64,000 bases of DNA from Pseudomonadota bacterium (GCA_023390245.1 JAEWDF010000119.1:36504-100503), one strand, 5' to 3'; shown: positions 1-7,902, counted from the first letter of the stretch. The notes: generated by a model not told the origin, from the sequence alone. Numbers and translations: made by a program.

Positions 1-2049
1 TTCTACGGGCTGAAGATCGACGGCTACATCACCAACGACCATCACCTGGAACTGACCTATTTCGAGACCGCGCGCGAACGCCAGCGCGAGGTCTACAGCT
101 TCGACACCGACACCAACGAGATCGACTGGAACCTGCGCAGCTCGTCCGTCCTGAAGCAGGGCGGCACGAACTGGGTGGCGCGGTACACCGGCAATCTGAC
201 CGACTGGCTGTCGGTCTCGGCCGCCTACGGCGAAACGACCGTCGATCAGAGCCAGGTCGGCAATCTGGTCGATGAGTCCATCGTCGTCGACTATCGCACC
301 AACTCCCAGGGCGACATCCTGAGCCGCCAGTCCTCGTCATCAACGGTTGATCCGTTCCTGGCCGAGCGGAAATTCTACCGGGCCGACGCCGACATGTATT
401 TCAGCCTGATGGGCGATCACCATGTGCGCGTCGGATACGACCACGAGGAGACGCTCCTGACGGAGGTTTCGGCCTACAACGGCGGGCGCGCCTACTTCTA
501 CTATGTCGCCGGGGCCACCAACTCCCTGGGCCTGGCGGAAGGGCAGCAGTTCATCCAGGCGCGGCGCTTCGTGTCCGGCGGCGGCTTCGGCGGAGAGAAC
601 GAGGCGCTCTACATCCAGGATTCCTGGGATGTCTCGGATCGTCTCAACCTGCAACTGGGATGGCGCCAGGACAAGTTCCTGGTGGCCGATCCGAACGACA
701 CGCCCTTCATCAACTTCGACGATGAGCAAGGGCTGCGGCTGGGCTTCTCCTTCGACCCGGAGGGCGATGCGCGCAGCAAGCTCTACGGCTCCTACGGCCG
801 TTACTACCTGCCGGGCGCGTCCAACACCGCCTATCGGATGGCGTCGACGGCGATCGACATCCGCGAGTACTTCATCCCCACGGGCGGGGGCGCGATCGGT
901 CCGGTGGACCCGGTCACCGGCCTGCCGACCGCCGGCCTGGGCCAGCAGCTGACGCGTGGAACCGGCGCGGTTTCGCTGCAGGCCTGTCCAGAAGGCGTCG
1001 GATCGCTGGCGCCGGCGGGGACTCTGGCGTGCTCGGTGCTCGATGACGGCACCTCCACGCCGCCCGAATACCTGGCGGCCAAGAACCTGGAGTCCACCTA
1101 TGAGGACGAATGGCGCGTCGGCTACACCCGTCAGGTCGGCGAGAATTGGACCTTCGGCGTCGCCGGCGTCTATCGGAACATGGGCCGGGCGGTCGAGGAC
1201 GCCCTGCTCGACCAGGGCGTCCTGGCCTATTGCGAGCAGGAAGGCATCGCGGGCTGCAACACGGTCTTCAACGGGACCAGCTACTACCTGCTGATCAACC
1301 CCGGCCATGACGTCGTCGCCACCCTGCCCAAGCTGCTGCCGGGCGACACCGAACGCCGCACCATCACGATGAAGGCGGAGGACCTCGGCATTCCCGAGGC
1401 CAAGCGCGAATACATCGCCGCAGAATTCACCTTCGAACGTGCGTTCGACGGGGTCTGGGGGCTGCAGGGCTCGTATGTGCTGTCCAAGTCGGAGGGCAAT
1501 TACGAAGGCGCCGTGAAGTCCGACAACGGCCAGACCGACGCCGGCATCGTGTCGACCTTCGACTTCCAGTCGTTCATCCCCGGCCAGTACGGCCTGCTGC
1601 CGAACCATCGCGGGCATCAGTTCAAGGTGTTCGGCTCGTGGCAGGCGACGCCCGACCTGCTGGTCGGCGCGAACGTCTCGGTGATCTCGCCCAGGCACTA
1701 TGGCTGCATCGGCAATGCGCCGGTCGACTACCTGGACGGTGCGGCGGCGAACGACGCCTATGGACCCGAAGCGCGCTTCTGCAACGGACGCGTCGTCGAT
1801 CGCGGCACGTCCTTCCAGACGGACTGGATCAAGCGGGTGGACCTGTCCTTCCGCTACACCGTGCCGCTGGAGATTCCGGGCGATCTGGTCCTGCGCGCGG
1901 ATGTGTTCAACATCTTCAACAGCAAGGGCGTGACCGAGGCCAACGAGTATGGCGAACTGGTGGGCGGCGCGCCGGACACCGACTACAAGGCGCCGATCAG
2001 CTATCAGGCCCCCCGGACCATGCGGGTCGGCTTCGACTGGCAGTTCTAG
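1..2049 (+). CDS. TonB-dependent outer-membrane receptor, C-terminal part (5' end outside window)
   Basis: The reading frame is open from base 1, so the start codon and plug domain lie upstream and only about 682 residues of beta-barrel are visible. The sequence has the alternating aromatic/polar strands of a 22-strand barrel. Near the end it reads LRADVFNIFNSKGVTE, followed by a last strand ending in FDWQF with a terminal aromatic residue, the usual outer-membrane insertion signal. The style resembles the Oar-like/TonB receptor group of Caulobacterales. The substrate cannot be read from the barrel. The gene is followed at once by two hairpins, the second with a U-run, so it ends its transcription unit. 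Confidence 0.85.
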   Translation, partial: FYGLKIDGYITNDHHLELTYFETARERQREVYSFDTDTNEIDWNLRSSSVLKQGGTNWVARYTGNLTDWLSVSAAYGETTVDQSQVGNLVDESIVVDYRTNSQGDILSRQSSSSTVDPFLAERKFYRADADMYFSLMGDHHVRVGYDHEETLLTEVSAYNGGRAYFYYVAGATNSLGLAEGQQFIQARRFVSGGGFGGENEALYIQDSWDVSDRLNLQLGWRQDKFLVADPNDTPFINFDDEQGLRLGFSFDPEGDARSKLYGSYGRYYLPGASNTAYRMASTAIDIREYFIPTGGGAIGPVDPVTGLPTAGLGQQLTRGTGAVSLQACPEGVGSLAPAGTLACSVLDDGTSTPPEYLAAKNLESTYEDEWRVGYTRQVGENWTFGVAGVYRNMGRAVEDALLDQGVLAYCEQEGIAGCNTVFNGTSYYLLINPGHDVVATLPKLLPGDTERRTITMKAEDLGIPEAKREYIAAEFTFERAFDGVWGLQGSYVLSKSEGNYEGAVKSDNGQTDAGIVSTFDFQSFIPGQYGLLPNHRGHQFKVFGSWQATPDLLVGANVSVISPRHYGCIGNAPVDYLDGAAANDAYGPEARFCNGRVVDRGTSFQTDWIKRVDLSFRYTVPLEIPGDLVLRADVFNIFNSKGVTEANEYGELVGGAPDTDYKAPISYQAPRTMRVGFDWQF

Positions 2050-2059
2050 GAGGAAAAAA

Positions 2060-2121
2060 GGGCGGCGTTCGCCGCCCTCGCTTTCCGGAGCGGCGCGCCA
2101 TGTGCGCGCCGCTCCTTTTTT
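2060..2121 (+). terminator. Double hairpin, strong rho-independent terminator
   Basis: Eleven bases after the receptor stop codon there is an 8-bp stem (GGGCGGCG / CGCCGCCC). It is followed by a perfect 12-bp stem (GGAGCGGCGCGC, loop CATGT, GCGCGCCGCTCC at 2087-2115) and six T residues at 2116-2121. This should end transcription of the receptor before the convergent regulator gene. Confidence 0.9.
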
Positions 2122-2124
2122 ATG

Positions 2125-2523
2125 TCAGCCCGCCATATCGAACAGGGCGCCGGACGGCGACAGGATCGGGGATGCGGGGCTCATGACCAGGGCGTCCAGC
2201 CGCAGGCACAGCCGTCGGCCCGTCGCCGACAGGAACAGGTGACGGAGCTTGGCGTTTCGCGGCCCGCTGCGCATCAGGGCCAGGCCATGGAACGGGGCCA
2301 TGGCGCCCTCGTCGCCATCGCTGAGCAGCGCCCGCGCGGTCCGGGAGGCCGTGGCGACCGTATACCCGCAGATGCGCGCCAGGTCGGTTGGGGTGCAGCC
2401 CTCGTTCTCGGCGATCGCCAGGAGGGTTGCCGCCTCGGTGATGTTGAGATCGAATTCCTGGCGGATCTGGCGGATGGCGCGCGACAGGGTGCTGGCCGTT
2501 CGAACCTCGATCTCAGGGGACAT
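2125..2523 (-). CDS. Small winged-helix (MarR-like) DNA-binding regulator
   Basis: The 132-residue protein has a helix-turn-helix core (ITEAATLLAIAENEGCTPTDLARICGYTVATASRTAR) followed by a wing-like segment and a hydrophobic tail. This resembles MarR or related winged-helix regulators of Caulobacterales but is shorter than classical MarR (about 145-160 residues). Its start overlaps the end of the 74-codon gene at 2513-2737 by 11 bp, so the two are probably cotranslated. A near-perfect 22-bp palindrome lies just upstream of that small gene and is the obvious candidate for its own operator. The ligand is unknown. Confidence in DNA binding is fair; the family name is approximate. Confidence 0.65.
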   Translation of the reverse strand: MSPEIEVRTASTLSRAIRQIRQEFDLNITEAATLLAIAENEGCTPTDLARICGYTVATASRTARALLSDGDEGAMAPFHGLALMRSGPRNAKLRHLFLSATGRRLCLRLDALVMSPASPILSPSGALFDMAG

Positions 2524-2737
2524 AGCGCACCTGGACGATCTGGAAGGAGCCGTCGAGCGGCGGCGGCGTTCCGCACCGCCTGGGCGAAGATCGCCGCCGT
2601 CGCTTGATCTGCAGGCCGAGGCCCGGAAACTCGGATCTCAGATTCGCGAGCGCCGTCTCGATGCGCTGCTTCTGAGCGGCTTCCTCATAGATGTCGATCG
2701 CGTCGAACTCGAACGATATGAGCGCCTGGTGTCGCAT
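2513..2737 (-). CDS. Small hypothetical protein encoded ahead of the winged-helix regulator
   Basis: The 74-residue product begins MRHQALISFEFDAIDIYEEAAQKQRIETALANLRSEF, an amphipathic segment, followed by a basic stretch (KRRRRSS) and a C-terminal strand (FQIVQVRYVP). A ribosome-binding site (AAGGAAGA) precedes the ATG, and the gene overlaps the downstream regulator by 11 bp, which supports it being real and coupled. No family is recognised. It could be a small partner or modulator of the regulator. The basic middle part and its position right behind an inverted repeat are the only clues. Confidence 0.5.
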   Translation of the reverse strand: MRHQALISFEFDAIDIYEEAAQKQRIETALANLRSEFPGLGLQIKRRRRSSPRRCGTPPPLDGSFQIVQVRYVP

Positions 2738-2750
2738 GGCTCTTCCTTGC

Positions 2751-2772
2751 GTGATTGCGGGACCGCAATCAC
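2751..2772. promoter_or_regulatory. 22-bp inverted repeat, putative operator of the winged-helix regulator operon
   Basis: GTGATTGCGG, two bases, CCGCAATCAC: perfect 10-bp arms separated by 2 bp. It sits directly upstream of the ribosome-binding site of the gene starting at 2737 (minus strand), where binding would block transcription. The arm spacing fits a dimeric winged-helix or HTH regulator. Autoregulation is an inference. Confidence 0.6.
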
Positions 2773-2850
2773 TTCAGCGCCAGGCCGCGCCCGCCGCCGC
2801 ATCGGGGCGACGAAGGATGCGGTCAAGCGGCGGAAATGCGATGAAGCGCG

Positions 2851-3570
2851 TCAGAGCCAGGTTCTGACGCGCGGGGCATAGGTCGCGCCGACCTTCAGCG
2901 CGACGCCGTCCTTCAGGACCACGAGGAGGCCATTGCGGCCTTGCCGGACCACTTCGGCGACGGCGTCGCGGCGCACGATGGCGGAGCGGCTGATGCGAAC
3001 CGCAAGGGCGGGGTCCAATTGGGACTGAACGCCGTCCATGGTGGCGCGAAGGATGTAGGAGCGCGCGGCGGTGTGGAGCAGCACATAGTCCCGGGCGGCC
3101 TCGATCCAGTCCACCGAGTCGGCGGGCACCCGCACCAGCCCATGCCGGCCGGGCGCCCAGAAGGCGGCGCTTCGGGATGCGTCGGCCGGGGGCGGGCCGG
3201 GCGTCCGGCCGCCGCGCCGCCGCTCGGCGCGCCGCAGCGTCGCCTCCAGCCGGGACCGCTCGACCGGCTTTAGGAGGTAGTCCAGGGCGTCGACCTCGAA
3301 CGCCTCCGCCGCGAAATGGTCGAAGGCGGTGACGAAGGCCACCTCGGTGTCGCCGCCGGCGAGGGACCGCGCCAGGGCCATGCCGCTTTGCCGCGGCATC
3401 CGGATATCGAGCAGCGCCAGGTCGGGCCGCAGGTCCTCGATCATCGCCGCCGCCTCCGCGCCGTCCCGCGCGGCGCCGACGAAGGCCACGCCCTCGACAT
3501 CGGCCAGGAGCGCCTGGAGCCGCTCGACCGCCAGGGGCTCGTCGTCGGCGATCAGCACGCGCAGGGTCAC
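2851..3570 (-). CDS. LytTR-type response regulator
   Basis: The 239-residue protein has an N-terminal receiver (LIADDEPLAVERLQALL, acidic pocket D9/D10, phosphoacceptor D55 in LALLDIRMP, conserved K102 region in DYLLKPVERS). A linker leads to a C-terminal LytTR DNA-binding domain (about residues 140-239, with VDWIEAARDYVLLHT and the closing VRISRSAIVRRDAVAEV block). It starts with GTG, overlapping the TGA of the sensor-kinase gene by 4 bp (GTGA), so kinase and regulator are translationally coupled and surely form a cognate pair. The four TTCGYCGC repeats upstream of the kinase gene are plausible binding sites. Targets are unknown; LytTR systems often control secreted or envelope functions. 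Confidence 0.9.
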   Translation of the reverse strand: MTLRVLIADDEPLAVERLQALLADVEGVAFVGAARDGAEAAAMIEDLRPDLALLDIRMPRQSGMALARSLAGGDTEVAFVTAFDHFAAEAFEVDALDYLLKPVERSRLEATLRRAERRRGGRTPGPPPADASRSAAFWAPGRHGLVRVPADSVDWIEAARDYVLLHTAARSYILRATMDGVQSQLDPALAVRISRSAIVRRDAVAEVVRQGRNGLLVVLKDGVALKVGATYAPRVRTWL

Positions 3571-4679
3571 GCCGCCTTCTCCGCCGTCAGGCGCTGGATC
3601 GGCAGTTGCATGTGCGCGCGAAAGCCGTCCTCGGTCTTGCCGGCGGACAGGCGGGCCGCGTCCCCGTAGAGGGCCCTGAGGCGGCGTCGGACGTTCTCCA
3701 GCCCGAGGCCCGAACCCGACGCATCGCCGGCGAGGGCGCCGCCGTCATCCTCAACTTCAATATGCAGTTCGCCTTCGATCTCCTGGATGGACAAGCGCAT
3801 TTTCGCCGCGCCGTCCGATGGCGCCAGCGCATGCTTCACCGCGTTCTCCAGCAGGGGCTGGAGGATCAGGCTCGGCGCCAGGACATCGCCGAGATTCTCG
3901 GCGCAATCGATCTCCACGTTCAGGGCGTCGGAGAAGCGGGCCGCCTCGATGTCGAGATAGGCCTCGGCGGCGGCGAGTTCCTGGGCGAGGGGAACCAGCG
4001 CGGCCTCGGCGTCGCCCAGGGAGGCGCGGAGAAACCGTGTCAGCCTTTGCAGCATCTCCTCGGCCTGGGTGGGACGGCCGGTGACGACGAGCGAGGAGAT
4101 GCCGTTCAACGTATTGAACAGGAAATGGGGGTTGAGCTGGAGCCGGAGCATCTGCAGCTGGGCCTCGCGCGCAAGTTCCCGCGCCTCCGCCGCAGCCACG
4201 GCGTAGCGGGCGTTGGCGCGCTCCAGCGCGATGGCGCGGTCCAGCATGGCCAGGAGTTCCAGCGACGCGGCGTAGAAGCCCAGCAGCCAGACATAGATCA
4301 GCCAGTTGAGCGTGAAGTCCGGCAGGTGGAAATAGACATGCGTCCGGCTTCCGAAGAGGTCGCGGGCGACGCCGGACAGCACGCCGTCGACCGCGCTCTG
4401 GGCGGCCGCCATGACCACGATAAAGCCGCCCAGGGCCGCCAGCCGCTGGAACAGGGGTCGCGCCTGCAGGAGCCTCGCCAGCCGCCACAGGATGAGCGAG
4501 ACGACCAGGCCCGTGGCGGTGATCGATGTCAGCCACAGCCAGATCCAGGGCGGCATCCGGCCTTCCATGCTGGTCGCCACGGAGGCGGCGAAGGTCAGGA
4601 AGCTGAAGGTCCACAGACCGATCGTCAGCGGCCACGCCCAACGGCGCAGATGGGCGCTGTCTTCGCCGTCTCGCGACAT
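3567..4679 (-). CDS. LytS/YpdA-type membrane sensor histidine kinase
   Basis: About 370 residues. The N-terminal half has four hydrophobic segments (LTIGLWTFSFLTFAASV, IWLWLTSITATGLVVSLILW, AALGGFIVVMAAAQSAVDGVL, LNWLIYVWLLGFYAASLELLAML). These are followed by a coiled linker, the His_kinase block LRLQLNPHFLFNTLNGISSLV (phosphoacceptor H185 counted from the chosen start) and an HATPase_c domain (LQPLLENAVKHAL, DDGG, GSGLGLENVRRRL). There is no periplasmic sensor domain, so it probably senses within the membrane. The frame is open to 4958, but ATG 4679 has an AGGA at the right distance; ATG 4688 is an alternative. It is coupled to the LytTR regulator downstream. Confidence 0.85.
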   Translation of the reverse strand: MSRDGEDSAHLRRWAWPLTIGLWTFSFLTFAASVATSMEGRMPPWIWLWLTSITATGLVVSLILWRLARLLQARPLFQRLAALGGFIVVMAAAQSAVDGVLSGVARDLFGSRTHVYFHLPDFTLNWLIYVWLLGFYAASLELLAMLDRAIALERANARYAVAAAEARELAREAQLQMLRLQLNPHFLFNTLNGISSLVVTGRPTQAEEMLQRLTRFLRASLGDAEAALVPLAQELAAAEAYLDIEAARFSDALNVEIDCAENLGDVLAPSLILQPLLENAVKHALAPSDGAAKMRLSIQEIEGELHIEVEDDGGALAGDASGSGLGLENVRRRLRALYGDAARLSAGKTEDGFRAHMQLPIQRLTAEKAA

Positions 4680-4768
4680 CGGCTTCATCCTGGCTGGCCT
4701 GCGGCAACGCCCCTTTCTTAGCACGCTCCATGCGGCAAGCTGAGGCGTGAGCGGGGCCGATTCCGGTA

Positions 4769-4836
4769 TTCGTCGCATTTTCGTCGCGAAACGACCCTCG
4801 CCGGCGTTTGGTCCGTTCGCCGCAAGTTCGTCGCAT
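4769..4836. promoter_or_regulatory. Four direct repeats TTCGYCGC, candidate LytTR-regulator binding region
   Basis: TTCGTCGCAT (4769), TTCGTCGCG (4780), TTCGCCGCAA (4816) and TTCGTCGCAT (4827) form two pairs. Within each pair the copies are 11 bp apart, one helical turn. LytTR domains bind imperfect direct repeats on one DNA face. The region lies between the divergent kinase gene (start 4679) and the gene starting at 4943, so it could control either or both. Confidence 0.5.
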
Positions 4837-4942
4837 CCCGATGTCGGCTCCACTCCGGCGGCGGCATCCTGGCCCGCTGACGCCGGAACAGGATGTCGGC
4901 GCGGCGGCCGCCGCGCCCCTGCTTTCAAACAGGATGCGCCCG

Positions 4943-5431
4943 ATGAGATCGAACCCAATCCGCCCGTCCCTCGCCCTGGCGCTAGCGGTCGCCGCGTCCC
5001 TGCCGGCCCAGGCCCAGGACGGCGCGCCGTCCGAAGCGGAATTCCAGGTCGTGCGGCGAGGAGACGGCGACCTGAGCTGCGACGCCCTGATCGCCGAGAT
5101 CAACGACCTGAACGGTCAGGTACAGGCGATGCAGGTGCGTATGACCGCGATGGGATCGGAGATGAGCCGGTCGTCGATGGCGGCGATGCAACGGCCGGGC
5201 GGCGGCGGCCTGGGGCTGCTGGGCATGGCCGCCGGCTTCGTGCCCGGCGCCTCGCTCCTCACCGGCGCGGCGGCCATGGCCCAGCAGGGCGCGGCGCAGG
5301 CTTCCGCGCGCCATCAGCAGGAGCGCATCATGGAGCAGACCGCCAGCCTCAGCGAAAGCGTCACCGCCATGGCGCCGATGGCCAACCGTGCGGCGCATCT
5401 GTCGGAGATCGCGCGGGACAAGTCCTGCTGA
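4943..5431 (+). CDS. Secreted hypothetical protein with alanine/methionine-rich hydrophobic segment
   Basis: From ATG 4943 the product is 162 residues and opens with a Sec signal peptide (MRSNPIRPSLALALAVAASLPAQAQ). The frame is open further upstream, but AGGA 8 bp before 4943 and the signal peptide decide the start. The mature part has one cysteine in DLSCDALIAEIN, a heptad-like helix (DLNGQVQAMQVRMTAMGSEM), a glycine-rich hydrophobic stretch (GGGGLGLLGMAAGFVPGASLLTGAAAMA), a second helix and a terminal Cys. The two cysteines may pair in the periplasm. It is divergent from the LytS kinase with the repeat region between them, so it may be a target of that system. No family is recognised. Confidence 0.7.
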   Translation: MRSNPIRPSLALALAVAASLPAQAQDGAPSEAEFQVVRRGDGDLSCDALIAEINDLNGQVQAMQVRMTAMGSEMSRSSMAAMQRPGGGGLGLLGMAAGFVPGASLLTGAAAMAQQGAAQASARHQQERIMEQTASLSESVTAMAPMANRAAHLSEIARDKSC

Positions 5432-5435
5432 GGTG

Positions 5436-6023
5436 ATGCCCGAGTTCATGCCGCCGTACATCCGCCTGAGGCCGGGCGTCGACGTCATGGGTCTGCTGGG
5501 CCAGGCGGCGCCCGCCGACGCGTCGCCGTCCGCGGACATCTTCATGACCGACGATCCGGCGCCGATCGTCAGGCGTCGACCGGACGGGCGGCTGGAGATG
5601 ATCGAGGCCCGCTGGGGCGTCCCGTTCATCGATGTCGGCGCGCTGGCGCGGCGGCGGTGGCCGGGGCCCCGGAACCGCTGCATCGTTCCCTTTTCCGCCT
5701 TCGGCGTCCTTGAGGTCGGCGCCGCGCGGTCGCTCGGGCGGGATGTCTTCGCGCCGTTGCGCGGGCGTGTGGGATTCCTCGCTGGCGTGTGCCGACCGGA
5801 CGGGCGCCGCGTGCGATCCATGGGCGGCGATTCGGAAGGCTTGGACGTCTTCGGTCTGGTGAGCGGGGAGGGGGCCGCAGCGGTCGGCCCGTTCGGACAC
5901 GCTCCGGCTCCCCTGTTCCTCGTCGACGCCGAGGAGGCGCGCCTGTGGTTGACCGCGCCCTGGACGATCGTGAAGAATCTGGGGCGACGCCGACCGATCG
6001 CGCTCGCACCAGCTGAAATCTGA
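5436..6023 (+). CDS. SRAP/YedK-like protein lacking the catalytic cysteine (degenerate)
   Basis: The 195-residue product recalls the SOS-response-associated peptidase (SRAP, HMCES/YedK) fold, in which Cys2 crosslinks abasic sites in single-stranded DNA. The order of elements is similar: an RWGVPFID block (family RWGLIPSW), RNRCIVPFSAFGVLE (family RCLVPADGFYEW), a strand GFLAGVCRPDGR, then FGHAPAPLFLVDAEEARLWL (family HDRMPVIL..WL). The chain begins MPEFMPPY, without the MCGR start, so the nucleophile is missing. The gene starts 5 bp after the stop of the upstream hypothetical gene, so they may be cotranscribed. It may be an inactive paralogue or use another chemistry; the family assignment is moderate. 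Confidence 0.55.
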   Translation: MPEFMPPYIRLRPGVDVMGLLGQAAPADASPSADIFMTDDPAPIVRRRPDGRLEMIEARWGVPFIDVGALARRRWPGPRNRCIVPFSAFGVLEVGAARSLGRDVFAPLRGRVGFLAGVCRPDGRRVRSMGGDSEGLDVFGLVSGEGAAAVGPFGHAPAPLFLVDAEEARLWLTAPWTIVKNLGRRRPIALAPAEI

Positions 6024-6149
6024 ACGCTTTCCTCGAGAGAGCCTTTGGGATGGCCTTTAGGCGCAATGTTCACGCTAATCCGTCGATGCGGGCCATGCTG
6101 AAACGGCGGGCAACGACGCATAGGCCGGCTGCGGGCCGTTTCCTGTTCC

Positions 6150-6884
6150 TCAGCGGTCCTTCAGGGACAGGAAGCCGGCGGCCATGAAGCGGGCCATCCG
6201 TTCGCGCACCGCTGGGAAGTCGTCGGAATGGCACCGTCCGCCGGATACCTGATCGATGCGGCCGGTGCGGGCCAGGGTGTTCATCAGGGCGCCGGTCACG
6301 AAGTGATAGCTCCAGAAGATGTCTTCCTCGCTGTAATCGGGCAGGGCGCGCTTCAGGATCTCGACCAGCTTCAGCACGACCGGGTCGAAATAGGCGTCCA
6401 TCAGCTTAGCGCCCTCGGGCGTGTTGCTGACGCGCGCGCAGAAGGCGGCGTAGTTCATCCAGCTCTCGCCGCCCTGGTGGTAGAGGTCCAGGTCGGTGTC
6501 GAGGAAGGCGTGCAGCGCGCCCTCGACGGTGGGGCTGTCCCCGGCCTCGCGCTCGTACTCCTCCAGGGCCGCCATCCGGCGGCCGCTGGTGATCCCCGCG
6601 CGCCGGGCGAAGACGGCTTCGAACAGGTTGGTCTTGTCCTTGAAATAGTAGTGCAGCAGCGTCGTGTGGATGCCGACGCGCGCGGCCACGTCGCGCAGGG
6701 TCACGCCGTGGAAGCCGTTCCTGGAGAACAGGTATTCGGCGGCGTCGAGAATCTGCTCCAGGCTCTGGGCGCGCTGCTCGGCCTTGGTGCGGGGCCGGCC
6801 CTTGGCGGGCGCCTTGGCGGTCGAGGTCTTCCGGGACATCGCCCCTACCGGGGGTTCGGCCGAAACCTTCCTCTTAGTCGCCAC
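6150..6884 (-). CDS. TetR/AcrR-family transcriptional regulator (paralogue 1)
   Basis: The 244-residue protein has a basic N-terminal tail (KAPAKGRPRTKAEQRAQ) and a TetR HTH (ILDAAEYLFSRNGFHGVTLRDVAARVGIHTTLLHYYFKDKTNLFEAVF). The ligand domain includes ALHAFLDTDLDLYHQGGESWMNYAAF and EDIFWSYHFVTGALMNTLARTGRID. GTG 6884 with GAGG upstream is preferred; ATG 6839 is possible. It is clearly paralogous to the TetR at 18617-19360: DTDLDLY, WMNY/WKNY, YHFVTGALM and MAAGFLS are shared. It follows the SDR gene on the same strand. The palindrome at 7999-8034 and a shortened copy at 6901-6915 are likely operators. The inducer is probably an acyl-CoA or substrate of the surrounding pathway. Confidence 0.85.
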   Translation of the reverse strand: MATKRKVSAEPPVGAMSRKTSTAKAPAKGRPRTKAEQRAQSLEQILDAAEYLFSRNGFHGVTLRDVAARVGIHTTLLHYYFKDKTNLFEAVFARRAGITSGRRMAALEEYEREAGDSPTVEGALHAFLDTDLDLYHQGGESWMNYAAFCARVSNTPEGAKLMDAYFDPVVLKLVEILKRALPDYSEEDIFWSYHFVTGALMNTLARTGRIDQVSGGRCHSDDFPAVRERMARFMAAGFLSLKDR

Positions 6885-6900
6885 GCACGCACCTCATGAA

Positions 6901-6915
6901 CAATAGTCAGTCGTC
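6901..6915. promoter_or_regulatory. Shortened copy of the 7999-8034 TetR-type operator, upstream of the TetR gene
   Basis: On the minus strand the sequence ACGACTGACTATTG matches the central and right part of the operator at 7999-8034 (ACGACTGAGTGACTATTG) except for loss of four bases, GTGA. It lies 17-31 bp upstream of the GTG start of the TetR gene, a position fit for weak autorepression. Confidence 0.4.
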
Positions 6916-6972
6916 CGGTCCGTAAACCGGCCGCCTCGATCTTTCCAGGCTTTGGGCCGCAGGATCGCGGAA

Positions 6973-6995
6973 GGGCGCCGGCGCGACCGGCGCCC
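6973..6995 (-). terminator. GC-rich hairpin after the SDR gene
   Basis: A perfect 9-bp stem (GGGCGCCGG / CCGGCGCCC) with a 5-base loop lies just past the SDR stop codon at 7006. On the minus strand only TTCC follows, so it is a weak or partial terminator between the SDR and TetR genes. Confidence 0.45.
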
Positions 6996-7005
6996 TTCGT
7001 CGTCG

Positions 7006-7902
7006 TCAGGCGTCGACCAGCGCCTTGTCGGTCCGGCCAGGGTGGCGGACCTCGTGATTGTACTGGGCGGCGCCCGAGTCGGGCACGACTTCTCCGTCGC
7101 GGTTGCCGATCTCGCTCCAGCGCGCCTGGATCTGCTCGGCGGCGTCCGGCGCGTCGCCCAGCCAGATTCCGCGGGTCATGGTGACATGGGCCTGCTCGAA
7201 GGCGCCGGCGCCGGCCAGCAGCACGGCGCGGGTCGGGGCGCCCTCGGCCGCCAGGGCCACGACCCCAGGGCTGACCAGATCGGTCGACAGGCCCTTCAGG
7301 TCCTCCTCCGAATAGAGGCCGGCCGTCATACGGGTCGAGGCGCTGGGCGCCAGGCAATTTACGCGCACGCCGTACTTGGCGCCTTCCAGCGCCAGGGTCT
7401 GCATCAGGCCCACAACCGCCATCTTGGCGGCGCCGTAGTTCGACTGGCCGAAGTTGCCATAGAGGCCCGAGGAGGAGGTGGTGAAGACGATCCGGCCGTA
7501 CCCCTGGGCGCGCATGTGCGGCCAGGCCGCCTTGGTCGCGATCACCGAGCCCATGACGTGGACGTCCAGGACCGCCTCGAAGTCCTCCAGCGTCAGGTTG
7601 GCGAAGGTCCGGTCGCGCAGGATGCCGGCGTTGTTCACCAGGATGTCGATCGAGCCCCACCGTTCGGCCACGCCGTCGATCGTCGCCGCCATGGCCTCGC
7701 GATCGGTGACGCTGCAGGCGGCGGCCTCGGCCTGGCCGCCAGCGGCGCGGATCTCGGTGGCCACGGCCTCGGCGTTCTCGGCCGACAGGTCGTTCACCAG
7801 CACGCGGGCGCCATGGCGCGCCAGGGCCAGGGCGTGGCTGCGGCCCAGCCCTCCGCCCGCGCCGGTCACCACCGCATTGCGGCCCTTCAGGTCGATGGAC
7901 AT
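7006..7902 (-). CDS. Short-chain dehydrogenase/reductase, 3-hydroxyacyl-CoA dehydrogenase (HSD17B4-like) type
   Basis: From ATG 7902 (GGGGAG ribosome-binding site) the product is 298 residues. It has the glycine-rich nucleotide motif TGAGGGLG (13-20), NNAG (90-93), catalytic Ser in TTSSSGLYG (about 143-145), and YGAAK (Y156, K160). VLVNDLSAENAEAV after the first beta-strand suggests NAD preference. The VNDL and YGNFGQSNYGAAK signatures and the 40-residue C-terminal extension recall the dehydrogenase domain of peroxisomal multifunctional enzyme 2. Its likely role is oxidising a 3-hydroxyacyl-CoA or secondary alcohol. It is divergent from the thiolase gene across a shared operator region, so the two are probably co-induced. 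Confidence 0.85.
   Translation of the reverse strand: MSIDLKGRNAVVTGAGGGLGRSHALALARHGARVLVNDLSAENAEAVATEIRAAGGQAEAAACSVTDREAMAATIDGVAERWGSIDILVNNAGILRDRTFANLTLEDFEAVLDVHVMGSVIATKAAWPHMRAQGYGRIVFTTSSSGLYGNFGQSNYGAAKMAVVGLMQTLALEGAKYGVRVNCLAPSASTRMTAGLYSEEDLKGLSTDLVSPGVVALAAEGAPTRAVLLAGAGAFEQAHVTMTRGIWLGDAPDAAEQIQARWSEIGNRDGEVVPDSGAAQYNHEVRHPGRTDKALVDA

Noticed and set aside
340..1698. Long antisense open frame opposite the first TonB receptor, and similar ones at 27914-29920 (+), 31444-35130 upstream part, 57498-60563 (-) and 61605-63731 (-)
   Set aside because: They are mirror frames caused by high GC and third-position bias; the translations are His/Arg/Gly-rich with no domain, and the opposite strand has clear homologous genes.
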